Assembly (NCBI GenBank): GCA_964036155.1
Contig: OZ038423.1
Coordinates: 49,429,249-49,493,248, forward strand
DNA: 64,000 nt
Origin: Diploscapter coronatus
Lineage: Eukaryota; Nematoda; Chromadorea; Rhabditida; Rhabditidae
Direction: 5' to 3'
Shown here: positions 1-9,980 of the stretch, one piece after another
How positions within the stretch are numbered: the stretch's first letter is position 1
How the letters are laid out: every line of letters starts with the position of its first letter
The notes under the pieces: model-generated
What the model was told of the DNA's origin: nothing
Database searches by the model: none
The model's input: only the letters and a program-made list of their open reading frames with translations
Program-made: the position numbers and the translations under genes

Positions 1-1169
1 ATTGTTCTTGTCATTACTCTTTGTTATTGTGTTTTAAATTCGAGATTACATTATTACACGAAATGTTAGACAAAGAAGAGCTACATTTATCAATTTTGGT
101 AAACAATAGAATTTGAAACATTACATGGCATTTTAATGATCATGTTATTTTCATTTTCATGTTTGATATCGAAGCCAAAGAACTTAAATTTAGATTTTGA
201 TTATTTACAAGCATTGCATTCATAAATGGGTTGAAGAAATGTTAATTTTAACCAATTAATCATTTGCATAAATTTTTATTCAGTGTAATTATGTTTTATC
301 AAACCCATGCATTGATACACCAAATTTATTTACAATTAGCAATCGTTTTTGGCTATTCATCAACCTTTATATCTCTAATCAAGCTGTCTTTATTTTGGTT
401 ATAGTCATATCTCGCCATTGTATAGATCAGCATCGAATTCGATTCTTATTTGGGCTTTCTGCATTTATCAAAGTCTATTCGGTAGAAAAAGGTGGATGTG
501 CGCTTCCAGATGCATAAACAGTGCATTCAATTTCCGTCTCATTTCTCGAATATCGTTGCGATTTTTGAGAACAAAGACAAATGAATGGATGCGCCCGTCG
601 GAAAATTTTGCCCATTTTACTACTATGTCCACAATTTTACGCTGGATAGTAAAGCAAACAAGCAATGGTGAAGTGGATTTATGGGAATAAAAATAATACG
701 CAAAAATTAGACTATCTTGTTTTGGATTAATTGACTAAATTAACTTGTGGATGAAATCATCGTTGGACAAAGCTGAATGTCATTACTTGTGATAAAAGCG
801 TCATATTTTATTCTAATGTTAGATCTGATGGTGATAGCATCACCTATCATTAAGGTTTTATGATCTGGGTAGGAGATAATTATTATTTAATTTGTTTCAA
901 TAAGTGTACGTTTGAAATGTGTATGAATTAATTATTCGAATGGTAATGAGTTCAGTTATCATAATGTTCATTGAAATTACTAATACCTTGAATTTAAAAC
1001 AAACATTTTTAATTCAACTAATTTATTGCACTAATTTTCATCACGATAATTTTAGTAAACTAGATATTATCGACATTTTCCATCCTTCAATTTCGTTCCT
1101 GATGGACACTCTAACGGTGATACTCGACATAATGTCATTGCTTTTCTGAAAAATTATTATTTTGATCTT
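1..1169. other. AT-rich intergenic DNA, no confirmed gene
   Basis: AT-rich sequence without a convincing gene. The only stretch with a protein-like look is a minus-strand frame at 468-665, listed separately. No tRNA, tandem repeat or clear promoter was seen. Confidence 0.5.
468..665 (-). CDS. possible exon or short ORF, unrecognised
   Basis: An open frame of 65 residues with a mixed, basic composition (for example FVFVLKNRNDIREMRRKLNA) that looks more protein-like than its surroundings. No splice partner, signal peptide or known domain was identified, and a plus-strand frame overlaps it. It could be the end of a gene whose other exons have decayed. This is a weak call. Confidence 0.12.
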   Translation of the reverse strand: MLVCFTIQRKIVDIVVKWAKFSDGRIHSFVFVLKNRNDIREMRRKLNALFMHLEAHIHLFLPNRL

Positions 1170-1549
1170 GGCCCGTACCAAAGTCCTAGATTGGACTCAG
1201 TCCAATCAGTTAGATTCACCTGAAGGCTAGACTCAACTCGTAAAAAGATGGCGTCAATCTAACTCAATAGTTTACAAAGAAAATGTTATGAAATTTACAA
1301 AAAATTATATTGGGGATGTGCAGAAAGGCCTAATTTAGTTGCCTATAAGATCAAAATTGCAAGATAATTGGGTAATTATCTCTTAATTGCAGTTAGAATG
1401 AGCTCTATCCAAAAATTCATCAAAGTTAGGTCGATCTAACTTTTCGAAAGTTGGGACGAGAGTCCAGTTCAATCGAATATTTTTCAGAGTCGATTGGGCT
1501 GAGGTTCGGTTGACCTCAGTTCAACCGAAGGGATGCTTTGGTACGGGCC
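1170..1549. mobile_element. MITE-like element with 14 bp terminal inverted repeats
   Basis: The 14-base sequence GGCCCGTACCAAAG at 1170-1183 is repeated exactly as its reverse complement at 1536-1549, bounding about 380 bp without a usable ORF. The interior is rich in smaller inverted repeats, including a 17-base palindrome at 1190-1206 (ATTGGACT, C, AGTCCAAT) and paired GGTT/AACC motifs near the right end. This is the form of a non-autonomous DNA transposon. No unambiguous target-site duplication was seen at the ends, and no second copy was found in the window, so the family is not named. Confidence 0.55.
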
Positions 1550-1871
1550 CTGAATCGACTGCGAGAGTTTGACTTGTGTATATTTTCTAACTATGTTATC
1601 TGCATAGGATTTATTTTTTTTGTATTTTAGCAGAATTTGTTGAGCTTGCAAGGGGAGCATGTAAAACCTGTAATCCAAGTTATGATGTCAGAGATGGTTT
1701 GCCGAATTTAAAGTCCTTTTTCAGATAAATATTCAATTTTCAATGTTATAATGAATAGTTCATCGAATGGAATTGAAGACTTTTGTGATACAACACTGTA
1801 CTTTATTACTTTAAATAAATAATTTATTCAGCAAAATCGAGGCGATATTAAAATAAATGAAGATGGAAATT

Positions 1872-4468
1872 TCATTTTGACTGAGGTGACCAAGGTTGCG
1901 CAACGAGAAAAGTTGACTGTTGATGAATTGGTTGAGCGGCTCCCAACGGGGTTGGCGCATTCGGTCCTGAATATGGTCCGCAGATATACGCCAGCTGCTG
2001 CATCGAAAAACAAGTACTACAGGAATAGCGGCAATTTTCTGGAATAAGATAGGATGATTAACAGATGAAGTTTATCTGGGAAAATTAGTTCGACGAAATG
2101 ACAAAATAATTGTGAAACGTATTCACAGAAATTGTGTCCGTTAAAATTAGAATTATGACGAATTTCTAATTGCCACCTGCCATCCACGGATTGAGAGCGC
2201 ATTGACCTTGTGATGCCCACAACTGACAGGTCGAGTGATAGTCCTTGCAAAGACCGTACTCGTAGTAGTCAGGGAAGCAAACGCCGCAGCTGTACATGCA
2301 GTTTGTCCTGAAATAAAGTGATTATTTTGGTTGACAAATTTAGCATAGTTTCATATCGAAATCATTTGAAATTCAACGAAGTGAAACCATGAAACTTTTT
2401 CCAAAAACTCACTTCATCCACTCCTCGTTCCTTTTGCACTCGTTTATTAGACTCCAGTGAGGACAGCAGGCCTAAAATTTCGAATAAATTTAATAGAAAA
2501 TAGATTCTACATTTTCATTATAACAGGTTTCAGAGACTACGGCTTGGCAATATCCACCCTGACAACTTCCGAGATAGCAGGGATTTTCTCCTCGTTTATA
2601 TCCACTGCATGGCCTTCCTTTGCGAATTTTTGACGAACATCGTGGAGGGCCGTGAGACAAATCGCAGAATAGGAATCTAGAAAGTGATTTTTTTACTAAT
2701 GTCTACTTGAAGATGATTTGACAGAGTTATATTATCGATATTAGTCGATTATTGATTAAATTCGTATAATTACTGCGAAATCCCCTCAAAACTATTTATT
2801 AGTCGATTTTTATTCGTTATTACCATTGGTAAACCTACTCTGAATTGCACCCATCTGGTTGAGCTTCAGAACAGGTTGGACTCGGTTCATATTCGTAGAG
2901 ATTTCTCGTGTAATTGTTTGAAAGACCGTCGCGATTTCTGAGTTTCGAATGATTTACAAGAATATCCGAAAATATCACTTGAGAGGTTCAAAAGGTGACA
3001 TTGGAGCGTCAGCAAAATGTTGTGGAGCATTGCACTTCTCCTCGTTTTCGGGATATCGTGATTCCCGTTCCGATTCTGTCTAAAATTAAAAATTTGTTAA
3101 TGACTCTAAATTTTCAAGCCTGCATGTTTTGTCTCCAGTTTTCCCACTGAAAGTCAATAAACGCATCACTCATGTAGGAAACCGGATCGTTTCCAGCCGT
3201 TGTGAAACTATTCATGTCTCCTAAGTTTCGAAGAAGAAATCTTTTTCAGACAAAAGTATTCTTACCCCCAACAAATGAGTATCCATAACCATTCAAGTAT
3301 TCGAAGTTGTTGGTATTCGACATTTTGTTTAGGTTGCATCCATGTTTCTAAAATGTATCAATTTTCAGCTTTGCTTACCTTTGTTCTTACAGGTTGAGTT
3401 GAAGATATGATCTGATCGATGTTGAACGTATTCTTCAGTCTGTTCACCATTTTGGAGTTGATAGGACGAAATTGCGTCCCATTGATATTTCTGCCAACAT
3501 TTCGACTTATCCCCAAATGCCCCTACAATTCGTCGAATTTGAGTATAGAAATTGTTTTCCTACTTCTTTCGTCGTCCAATCTTTGAAATTCCCATTTAGA
3601 ATGAATCCTCCTCCTTCTGGTGTTTCACCCAGTAAAAATTCAGAGAAGAGTACGGAGTCTCCGGGGCTTTCCAGAGCGTCCTCGAGTGACCTGAAATTAG
3701 GAATATTTAAGCTGAAAACATTCTCTTACCAATCAATGTATGGCAACGCAAGCGTTGAATCATAAGTTCTCAAAGTTAACTCGAACCGCTTGAGGTATTC
3801 TCGATTGAAGGGCAAGAAAGCCGAGCCCTGAAAATTTTAAAGAACCGAAAATTTCTCATTTTATGAAGAATATTCACCGCATGAGCTTCAGTTTTATATT
3901 GATATTCGGTAAACGCGCGAAATTCGCCGTCCTAAAATAAAACCAAATTCATTATTTTGCATAAAACTAATGACCTTATGCATATCTCTCAAGACATTAT
4001 GAAATCTACCACGTTCTTCTGTAGACAAAATTCGATATTCTTTTCTAAATATTTTTATTATGGTTTTTCGAAAAAATAAGCACACCTAACAGCCTTCTGG
4101 AGTTCCTTGCCATCACTCAGAATGCATTTGTTATTCTGCAATAGTCCATCGCCTTTCAGATATCCACATAAACAAGCCAGATCTGTGCAGACCTTTTGGA
4201 ATGGATCAGGATTTGTGCTAGCTAAAATTCAATTGTCACGATTTATCTACAATAATTGAATTTCACCGGATGGATTTGATACTTGTCCAGTTTTCGCTTC
4301 ACTTCTAGCCTTTTCATCCCACTCGGCAAGTTTGTAGCAAAAGTGTCGAGTTTGGACGTCCGCAATCATGTCGCAAGTTTCGTCGTAGCCTTGTATAGTT
4401 GCAATCAGTAATGCAATCAGATAAGTAATGTAGATTCGTTTGAAACTTACCTGGACTGTCGATTTCAA
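1872..4468 (-). CDS. tyrosinase-like unit 2 with two C-terminal ShKT domains (copper ligands lost)
   Basis: Model: 4267-4468 (or 4267-4389 if fused to the upstream unit), 4086-4221, 3975-4044, 3878-3931, 3730-3827, 3564-3690, 3391-3522, 3266-3347, 3120-3220, 2979-3079, 2839-2937, 2541-2676, 2413-2471, 2177-2307, 1872-2038. All phases agree. Starting at 4468 it gives 564 residues with a signal-peptide-like start ending near LIALLIATIQG. The fold markers of the type-3 copper family remain (EDALE, PEGGGF, a GDM..ND P segment, DAFIDFQWENWR), followed by a Cys-rich region and two ShKT domains (first ending NCMYSCGVC, second ending ENCRYSCSTC). Most expected copper His are replaced: FNREY for FHREY, EYLNGYGY at the CuB start, MSDAFID for the HH motif. 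Only the His of EAHAG is kept. It is secreted, but catalysis is unlikely. The intron at 3080-3119 uses a GC donor. Confidence 0.8.
4390..4450 (-). other. 61-nt segment: intron of the fused tyrosinase or signal-peptide coding sequence
   Basis: Read as an intron, this piece starts GTAAGT, ends ACAAG and joins the linker of unit 1 to the mature start of unit 2 in phase. Read as coding in another frame from the ATG at 4466-4468, it encodes a hydrophobic stretch (YITYLIALLIATIQG) that makes a good signal peptide for unit 2 alone. The acceptor ACAAG is poorer than the usual TTTCAG of this genome, which slightly favours separate or alternative transcripts. Confidence 0.6.
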
Positions 4469-6740
4469 CGTTTGGCGGTAAGATTCTTGGTATAGGTACA
4501 GGTGAAGGTGCTAGAGTAGTTGTTGGACTCGAAATTGGCATTGTAGTTGTTGTTTTCTGTTCGACTTCTATTCTGTCCTCCACTTTTGGGAGCCTTGAAA
4601 CATCCTCATCCACGAATTTGAGATTCGTCATGACTTCTTCAGCTGCGATAATTTGACTGGTGGAGTTTTGATCTGGCCATTCATCTTGGGCTTGTTTAGT
4701 GACGTGTTTCTAAGAAAAATATTTTCTAATAAATTCGTCGCTTTACACTTACCACTTCATGAGTATCAGTTGGTATTGGAACTGAAGATGAGCCTGTTCC
4801 TTCTCCGCAAATCCCATTTTGACAACTTCCGAGATAACACGGGTTCTCTCCTCTTGAATATCCTCTACAGGGTCTTCCATTCCTGATTTTCGAAGAACAT
4901 CTTGGTTGTCCGTGTGATAGATCACAGAATAAAAATCTAAAAGTTAGACAAGAAAATCGTGCAATTTCAGAAGAAACCACTCTTACTCTGATTTGCATCC
5001 GTTCGGATTTTGCATAGAACAAGTCGGACTAGGTTCATATTCGTACATATTTATAGTGTAGCTGTTAGAAAGGCCATTGCGGTTCCTAAACCATTAAGTT
5101 ATTTTTGGAATATTTACCCTCACACTTTAATGATTCAAATGGCATCATACGTTCGTCTATCTAAAGCTTCAATAATTTCTAAATTTTCAAAGATATTCGA
5201 TTACAAAATGCTGAGAAGCGCTGCAGCGTTCATCATCTTTTGGAAACTGGATTTCTCGTTCAGACTCTTTCTGAATCCGGCGATTTTTTGAACTAGTGAA
5301 ACATTGCATACCTGTCTTGTCATTCTCCATTTTTCCCATAGAAAATCGATATAGGCTGTGTGCATGAAGAAAATTGGATCATTTGCGGCTGTCGAGTGAT
5401 CGTCCATATCTCCTAATATCATCTTGAGAAGGAGATCAAAATGCATCAAACCTCCTATAAAAGTTTGAACTCTCCCATGAGCGTATTCAGGCCCATTGCC
5501 TAGATTGTTTCTTGCATACGGGCAAGTTGGTTGCTGAAAGAATGTTTTTTTTTTCATTTTTGAACCAATCTACCGGATACGAAAACGTGAACATGTCTTC
5601 GAATTTATTCGTGCTGACAATTTGATCAACTATTCTGGAACTGATTGGTCGGAATTTAGTGCCATTGACCGTACGAGCGATGTTTCGTTTTATTCCAGGT
5701 GCTCCCTGAAAGCTAAGATTGAAAAACAACATAAACGTTTTCCATCGAACCTCGCTGGTTTCCCAATTTCTGAAAGGCCCAGTGATAATGTATCCTCCGC
5801 CTTCTGGACTTTCTCCCATCAAATGTTCAGAGAACAATACAGAATCTTCAGGGTTTTCAAGGGCATCCTCGAAGGTCCTATGAAAATTTGCTTTAGAATA
5901 AAGGTTTATTTTACCAATCAATATAGGATATTGCAATGGTGTGATCAGTAATGCGCATCGATAATTCTACTCCTTTGATGTATTCTCGATGAAATAGGAG
6001 AAATGCTGGGCCCTGAAATTTATTTGAAAAAACTGCAAATTTGTTACGAACCGCATGAGCTTCAGGAGCTATTTTCGCACTTTCATGATGTCGCAGAAAC
6101 GTTTGATATTCACCACTCTGAATGACTCAAGTTATATCTTTCTCCTTATTAAAAAACGATAATTCTTACAGTTTTCATCGATTTGAAGCCTTCGATAAGT
6201 TTTCTGCGCTCATCAGCACTCAAAGTTCGGTATTCCTTCCTGAATATTTTATTGTCTTCAGGTAAAGCTATTATTCTAACCTAACTGCTTTCTTCAGAGT
6301 TTCTCCGTTCTTCAGCACACAGTTCCCGTTTTGCAATTGAGCATCTTCAAAGAAATCGCAGATGCAAGCATGATCCATGCAAGTATTGAGAGGCAAAACT
6401 GTTTCTCCAGGCAAAGATAAGCTATCTAAAATCGGTAATAGGAGTATTCTTTCCAGCGACCTCGACGATTTGAAAGTGTCATATTCGAGAAGTCAATAAA
6501 TCTGAAAAGTTTACCAGAGATTCCTAATTTAGATGCCTCATCAATTCCTGAAATTGATAGTCCAACTGGTCGTCGAGATTTCTTTGAATTTCTCGCAACT
6601 TCGTCCCACTTCGCCAATTTATAGCAGAAATATCGATCTTGGGCGTTAGTTATTTGAAGACAGGCATCGTTTCCACTAATCATAGAAATCATAGAGAATA
6701 TAATATTCAAAATACACCAGAATTTTCTAATATAATTCAT
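4451..6740 (-). CDS. tyrosinase-like unit 1 with Thr/Pro-rich linker
   Basis: Model: 6515-6740, 6281-6425, 6170-6239, 6052-6117, 5915-6012, 5751-5877, 5574-5705, 5452-5533, 5312-5412, 5205-5270, 5126-5160, 4987-5085, 4753-4936, 4451-4709. Exon lengths match unit 2 almost one for one, so the two are tandem duplicates. A signal peptide (MNYIRKFWC...) is followed by a Cys-rich start and the tyrosinase core. CuA looks intact (LRHHES, EAHAG, FHREY). CuB keeps its first His (YAHGRVQ), but the second is Gln and the HH of the DPIF motif reads HT. A Cys-rich segment and a Thr/Pro-rich linker (TTTTMPISSPTTTLAPSP) follow; there is no ShKT of its own. The linker exon ends at a strong GTAAGT donor in phase with unit 2, giving a single 1101-residue protein. 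Unspliced, it would stop about 45 residues later. An acceptor (TTCAG) lies just before the start. Confidence 0.8.
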
Positions 6741-7254
6741 AATCTGAAATTCAAATCCTTAAGAAAACAAAATGACAATATTGAAGAATCATGATTCTGA
6801 AAAAAATATTACCAAATCGATAGTGTTATCATTCTGATGGTGCGAATGTATGAAACGTTTATTTTTCTCCCTAATTCGATACTCCGCAGTTGATCATTTG
6901 ATAGTTGACTTGCAGGTTTGGACATAACTTAGGCTAGTCAGATGTCGGAGAGAATTCTTTTTTTCAATTCGTAACTTCTTACTCAACATTTCTTTGAATT
7001 ATAACAAAGTTCCAAATGCTTTCTCTTCATATTGTCCACGATAATGATTATAAAATTTATTCGAACTTGAATGTCATAGAAATTTCTCGAATCTTAAAAT
7101 ATTAAACAACTACAAACTCGTATAAAAATCGAATTGAACATAACCATAAGAACATTGTACTCTTCAAGCTGAAATTACGAATTTGAGGATCGGAATATAT
7201 AAATTTGTCTTACACTTGATTTGAATCCCGATTCCGCAGATGAGCGATCATTTT
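6741..7254. other. intergenic sequence upstream of the tyrosinase gene
   Basis: AT-rich sequence that should hold the promoter of the minus-strand tyrosinase gene. No coding frame or repeat was recognised. Confidence 0.4.
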
Positions 7255-7338
7255 TCAACATCGTACCATACTCCTGAGCACCGGACAGAAAACAGGACAG
7301 GGAACGAGAGCGAAGAATAACATCGTGAGTCGATTCAT
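7255..7338 (-). CDS. possible tiny secreted Cys-containing peptide gene, or a frameshifted exon
   Basis: The ATG at 7336-7338 opens a 27-residue frame, MNRLTMLFFALVPCPVFCPV..., with a hydrophobic signal-peptide-like core. It stops at TGA. A clean TATA element lies about 41 bases upstream of the ATG, which argues for a real transcription unit. Just after PVFC a different frame reads on with a plausible soluble sequence (GAQEYGTMLKNDRSSAESG), so a one-base frameshift may have cut a longer secreted protein. No family was recognised. Confidence 0.3.
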   Translation of the reverse strand: MNRLTMLFFALVPCPVFCPVLRSMVRC

Positions 7339-7378
7339 TTTAGCAGAAATCAATGATGAATAAGCGTGAATTAACCCC

Positions 7379-7386
7379 CTTTTATA
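7379..7386 (-). promoter_or_regulatory. TATA box of the small ORF at 7255-7338
   Basis: On the minus strand this reads TATAAAAG followed by GGGG, 41-48 bases before the ATG, the spacing expected for a core promoter with a short leader. Confidence 0.5.
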
Positions 7387-7645
7387 TCCTGTCCTGATTG
7401 TCGTTTGGACATAACTTACACATGGTGTTGAATGCTTTTTAGTCATTTTGATCTTGTAAGTGACTTACAAGGGTTGTAAGTTGAACTTGGGTACCAGCCC
7501 TGAAAACAAGAGTTTAGAAATTAAAAAAAAAAAAAATACGAAATGGGACAATGATTCTCCAAACCTGGAGTACTCAATGGGTTGTTCGTAATCCAGAAGA
7601 TCGGTAAATTGCGTATGATTTGAAACATGATTATTTTTTATGTAC

Positions 7646-8031
7646 CCTTCTTGTTACGTCTTTGAGTTCCTGAGAATAATTTTGGTTTGCCGCCATATTT
7701 ACTCGAACTAGATCTTCAGCGATACCTGAAAATATGAGTGTAAGTACATTTTTAAATTTCTAACAAATTATCTCGAAAAAAAACCAATGAATTCAGATCA
7801 TGGTCGGATCAAAATGAGATTTGGAAATGTAAAATCGGAATCAAAAACGAACTATATTTTTTAATTTGAAAAGAATTAGCTCGAAGATGATGAATATGAA
7901 TTTTAACCCTTCCATAATTCAGGACAAAAAGGTTTACCTTCAGCCAGCTCACGCACTTTAGCTTCCTTATTCGCTGATACACGTAGAATTTGTGCAGAAA
8001 ACAAGAATAGAAACGAAAATCGCAATAACAT
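7646..8031 (-). pseudogene. truncated member of the small secreted protein family
   Basis: Exons 7938-8031 and 7646-7725 match the first two exons of the family: a signal peptide (MLLRFSFLFLFSAQILRVSA), a phase-1 intron after 31 codons, then GIAEDLVRVNMAAN.... The remaining three exons, with the IW and Trp-x-x-Arg-Leu motifs, are not found downstream. A continuing frame after an acceptor near 7500 could add about 18 residues before a stop. It is best read as a 3'-truncated copy, or a short secreted protein derived from one. Confidence 0.5.
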
Positions 8032-8574
8032 TTCAATTAGTAATAATTATTTGGAATGACCTTTAGAAATGTCAGAGCACTATCAACTGTTTGAAAATAG
8101 GTGGCATTTACCGATAATGTTATCAGAACATGTCATCATTAGTAATTTCGAGGTAAATGGAATTTACTACCTACAACCATTACTCAATTTATGGTGGTAA
8201 GATTTGTTCGTTTCACGAATGGTGAAGATCTCATCAAGGTCGCAAGTCCACGTCGGGTACATTGATCAAATTATGTGATTTGAAATTTCATAGATGTAAT
8301 GATGATGACTATGATGCATTTCTTACTTCATTTTGTGATTGAAAAGAATATTTGAAAAAAATTTCAATGGAATCTTGCTAAAATATTCCTAGAATTACTT
8401 TTGCAGGTAAATTATATTTTACCGAAAATAGCATGCCATTTCAGAATCTTGATAATTTCAAACGTTTTTTTTTATTAATTTTGTTATTGCAAGATAAAAA
8501 TTTAGATCATAAAATCGAATATTTCGTGAAACCAAAAAATGAACAAAATCCTGGCCAAATTTGATCACTCCTAA

Positions 8575-9373
8575 TTATTTTCCATAATTTCCAAAAATTT
8601 CTTGACGAAGTTTGATGAGCTGTCGAATGGAGCTTTCGGACGACTTGTTGATGGCCATCTTCAATGCGCTCAGCACGTAATTCTTGTCATTGTTGAACAT
8701 GTCTGGTTTGACTTTCAATTTACGGATCTCCTGAAAAAATCAAAATAATTTCTGTGAAGTAAAACTATCAATACTCCTGGGAGCATTTAAACAAAGTAAT
8801 GGGATAAAATAATTACTCTCAACATGGAATAAATTTAGTCGAAAAATGAAGCTTACATGTTCCAAAGCGCGGACTTCCTTGGGTACATCATCCTTCAGCA
8901 ATCTGTAGGACCACTTCTCGTTGATATCGAATAGCTTCAGGAACATTTCGTTGTACGGCTGCCAAATCTCGTCATTAGTCAATCCTTCGGTCTGAGCGCT
9001 GTTGCTTTTCCTGATAATCGGAACGACCAATTCCTTAATGGTTTCGATTTTCTGCTCAGGAGAACTCATGATATTTTGCGAAATCCAGAAAACTGAAACC
9101 GACAAAATTATAAGAGGTTCACTATTATTTTATTTACCTCTTCGCATGATATCAGCATTATCTCTAAACAGATTCTGCGAACCTCCCTCGAGTTGGTGAA
9201 ATTCTTGCGCGATTTCTGAAATAAGTGAACTTTGCATAATTAGTTGATACAAATTTCTAAAAAAAATATCGCAATATCTTACCATTTGCTAAACTATCAA
9301 CATCGGTTTCTCGATCGCACAGTACGGATGAAAATTGGCTCAGGAGAAAAATGAATACGAATTTCGCTAGCAT
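8575..9373 (-). CDS. small secreted nematode protein, same family as the 28-36 kb cluster
   Basis: Exons 9283-9373, 9138-9215, 8857-9092 and 8575-8730 give 186 residues with consistent phases. An N-terminal signal peptide (MLAKFVFIFLLSQFSSVLC) precedes a mainly helical, charged protein with no Cys pattern. Family marks are present: ISQNIMSSPEQK, TNDEIW, WSYRLLKDDVPKEVRALE, and a C-terminal DMFNNDKNYVLSAL...LIKLRQEIF segment. The intron seen in paralogues after the IW motif is missing and one lies after ALEH instead. A TATAAGG element lies about 65 bases upstream of the ATG. The function is unknown; it is not confidently assigned to SXP/RAL-2 or any other named family. Confidence 0.8.
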
Positions 9374-9436
9374 TTTTCTATAAATTAATCTACAAAATGT
9401 GTGGAGTAATATTGAACACTACTGAATGAAGTAGTT

Positions 9437-9443
9437 CCTTATA
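9437..9443 (-). promoter_or_regulatory. TATA-like element upstream of the secreted gene at 8575-9373
   Basis: The minus strand reads TATAAGG 64-70 bases before the start codon. The position fits a core promoter; the match to consensus is moderate. Confidence 0.35.
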
Positions 9444-9980
9444 TCGAAGTATCGGAGTAGATTCCCAATGTCGAATGCACTCATTTTGCAGTGATTCTAG
9501 GCAAACGCAATATCATCATTACTCAGAATGACATGTACTTATATCAATTTCCTTCAAAACTTAGATTTCTTCGCTGATCATTTCATTCGATTTCGAGACC
9601 ATTTGTGTTGGTCTAAATGTCAATCATCATTTGAAAATTATTCAATGCAACTACTATTGCGGCATCTGTAAAACTTTTTGTCCATTCTGAATTTGTTCAA
9701 AACTTGTGCTTCCAGATGAATTTATTAGTCTTTCTCAACTATCCACCTACAAACAAAATGATTTTTCGGTTTGAAGAACTCAGACACAGGATTACTTCTC
9801 TAAATATGTTAATTTCTTCGAATATATAGAAGATAAAGAAAATTTATTTTCAAGGGATAAAATACTTTATACAATAGATGAATTGATATATTTTACGATT
9901 TATAAATTCAATTCAAATACAACTTTCAAAGATAAGAGAAATCATTGCAAACGATAGCTTATTTCAAGAAAATTATAGCG

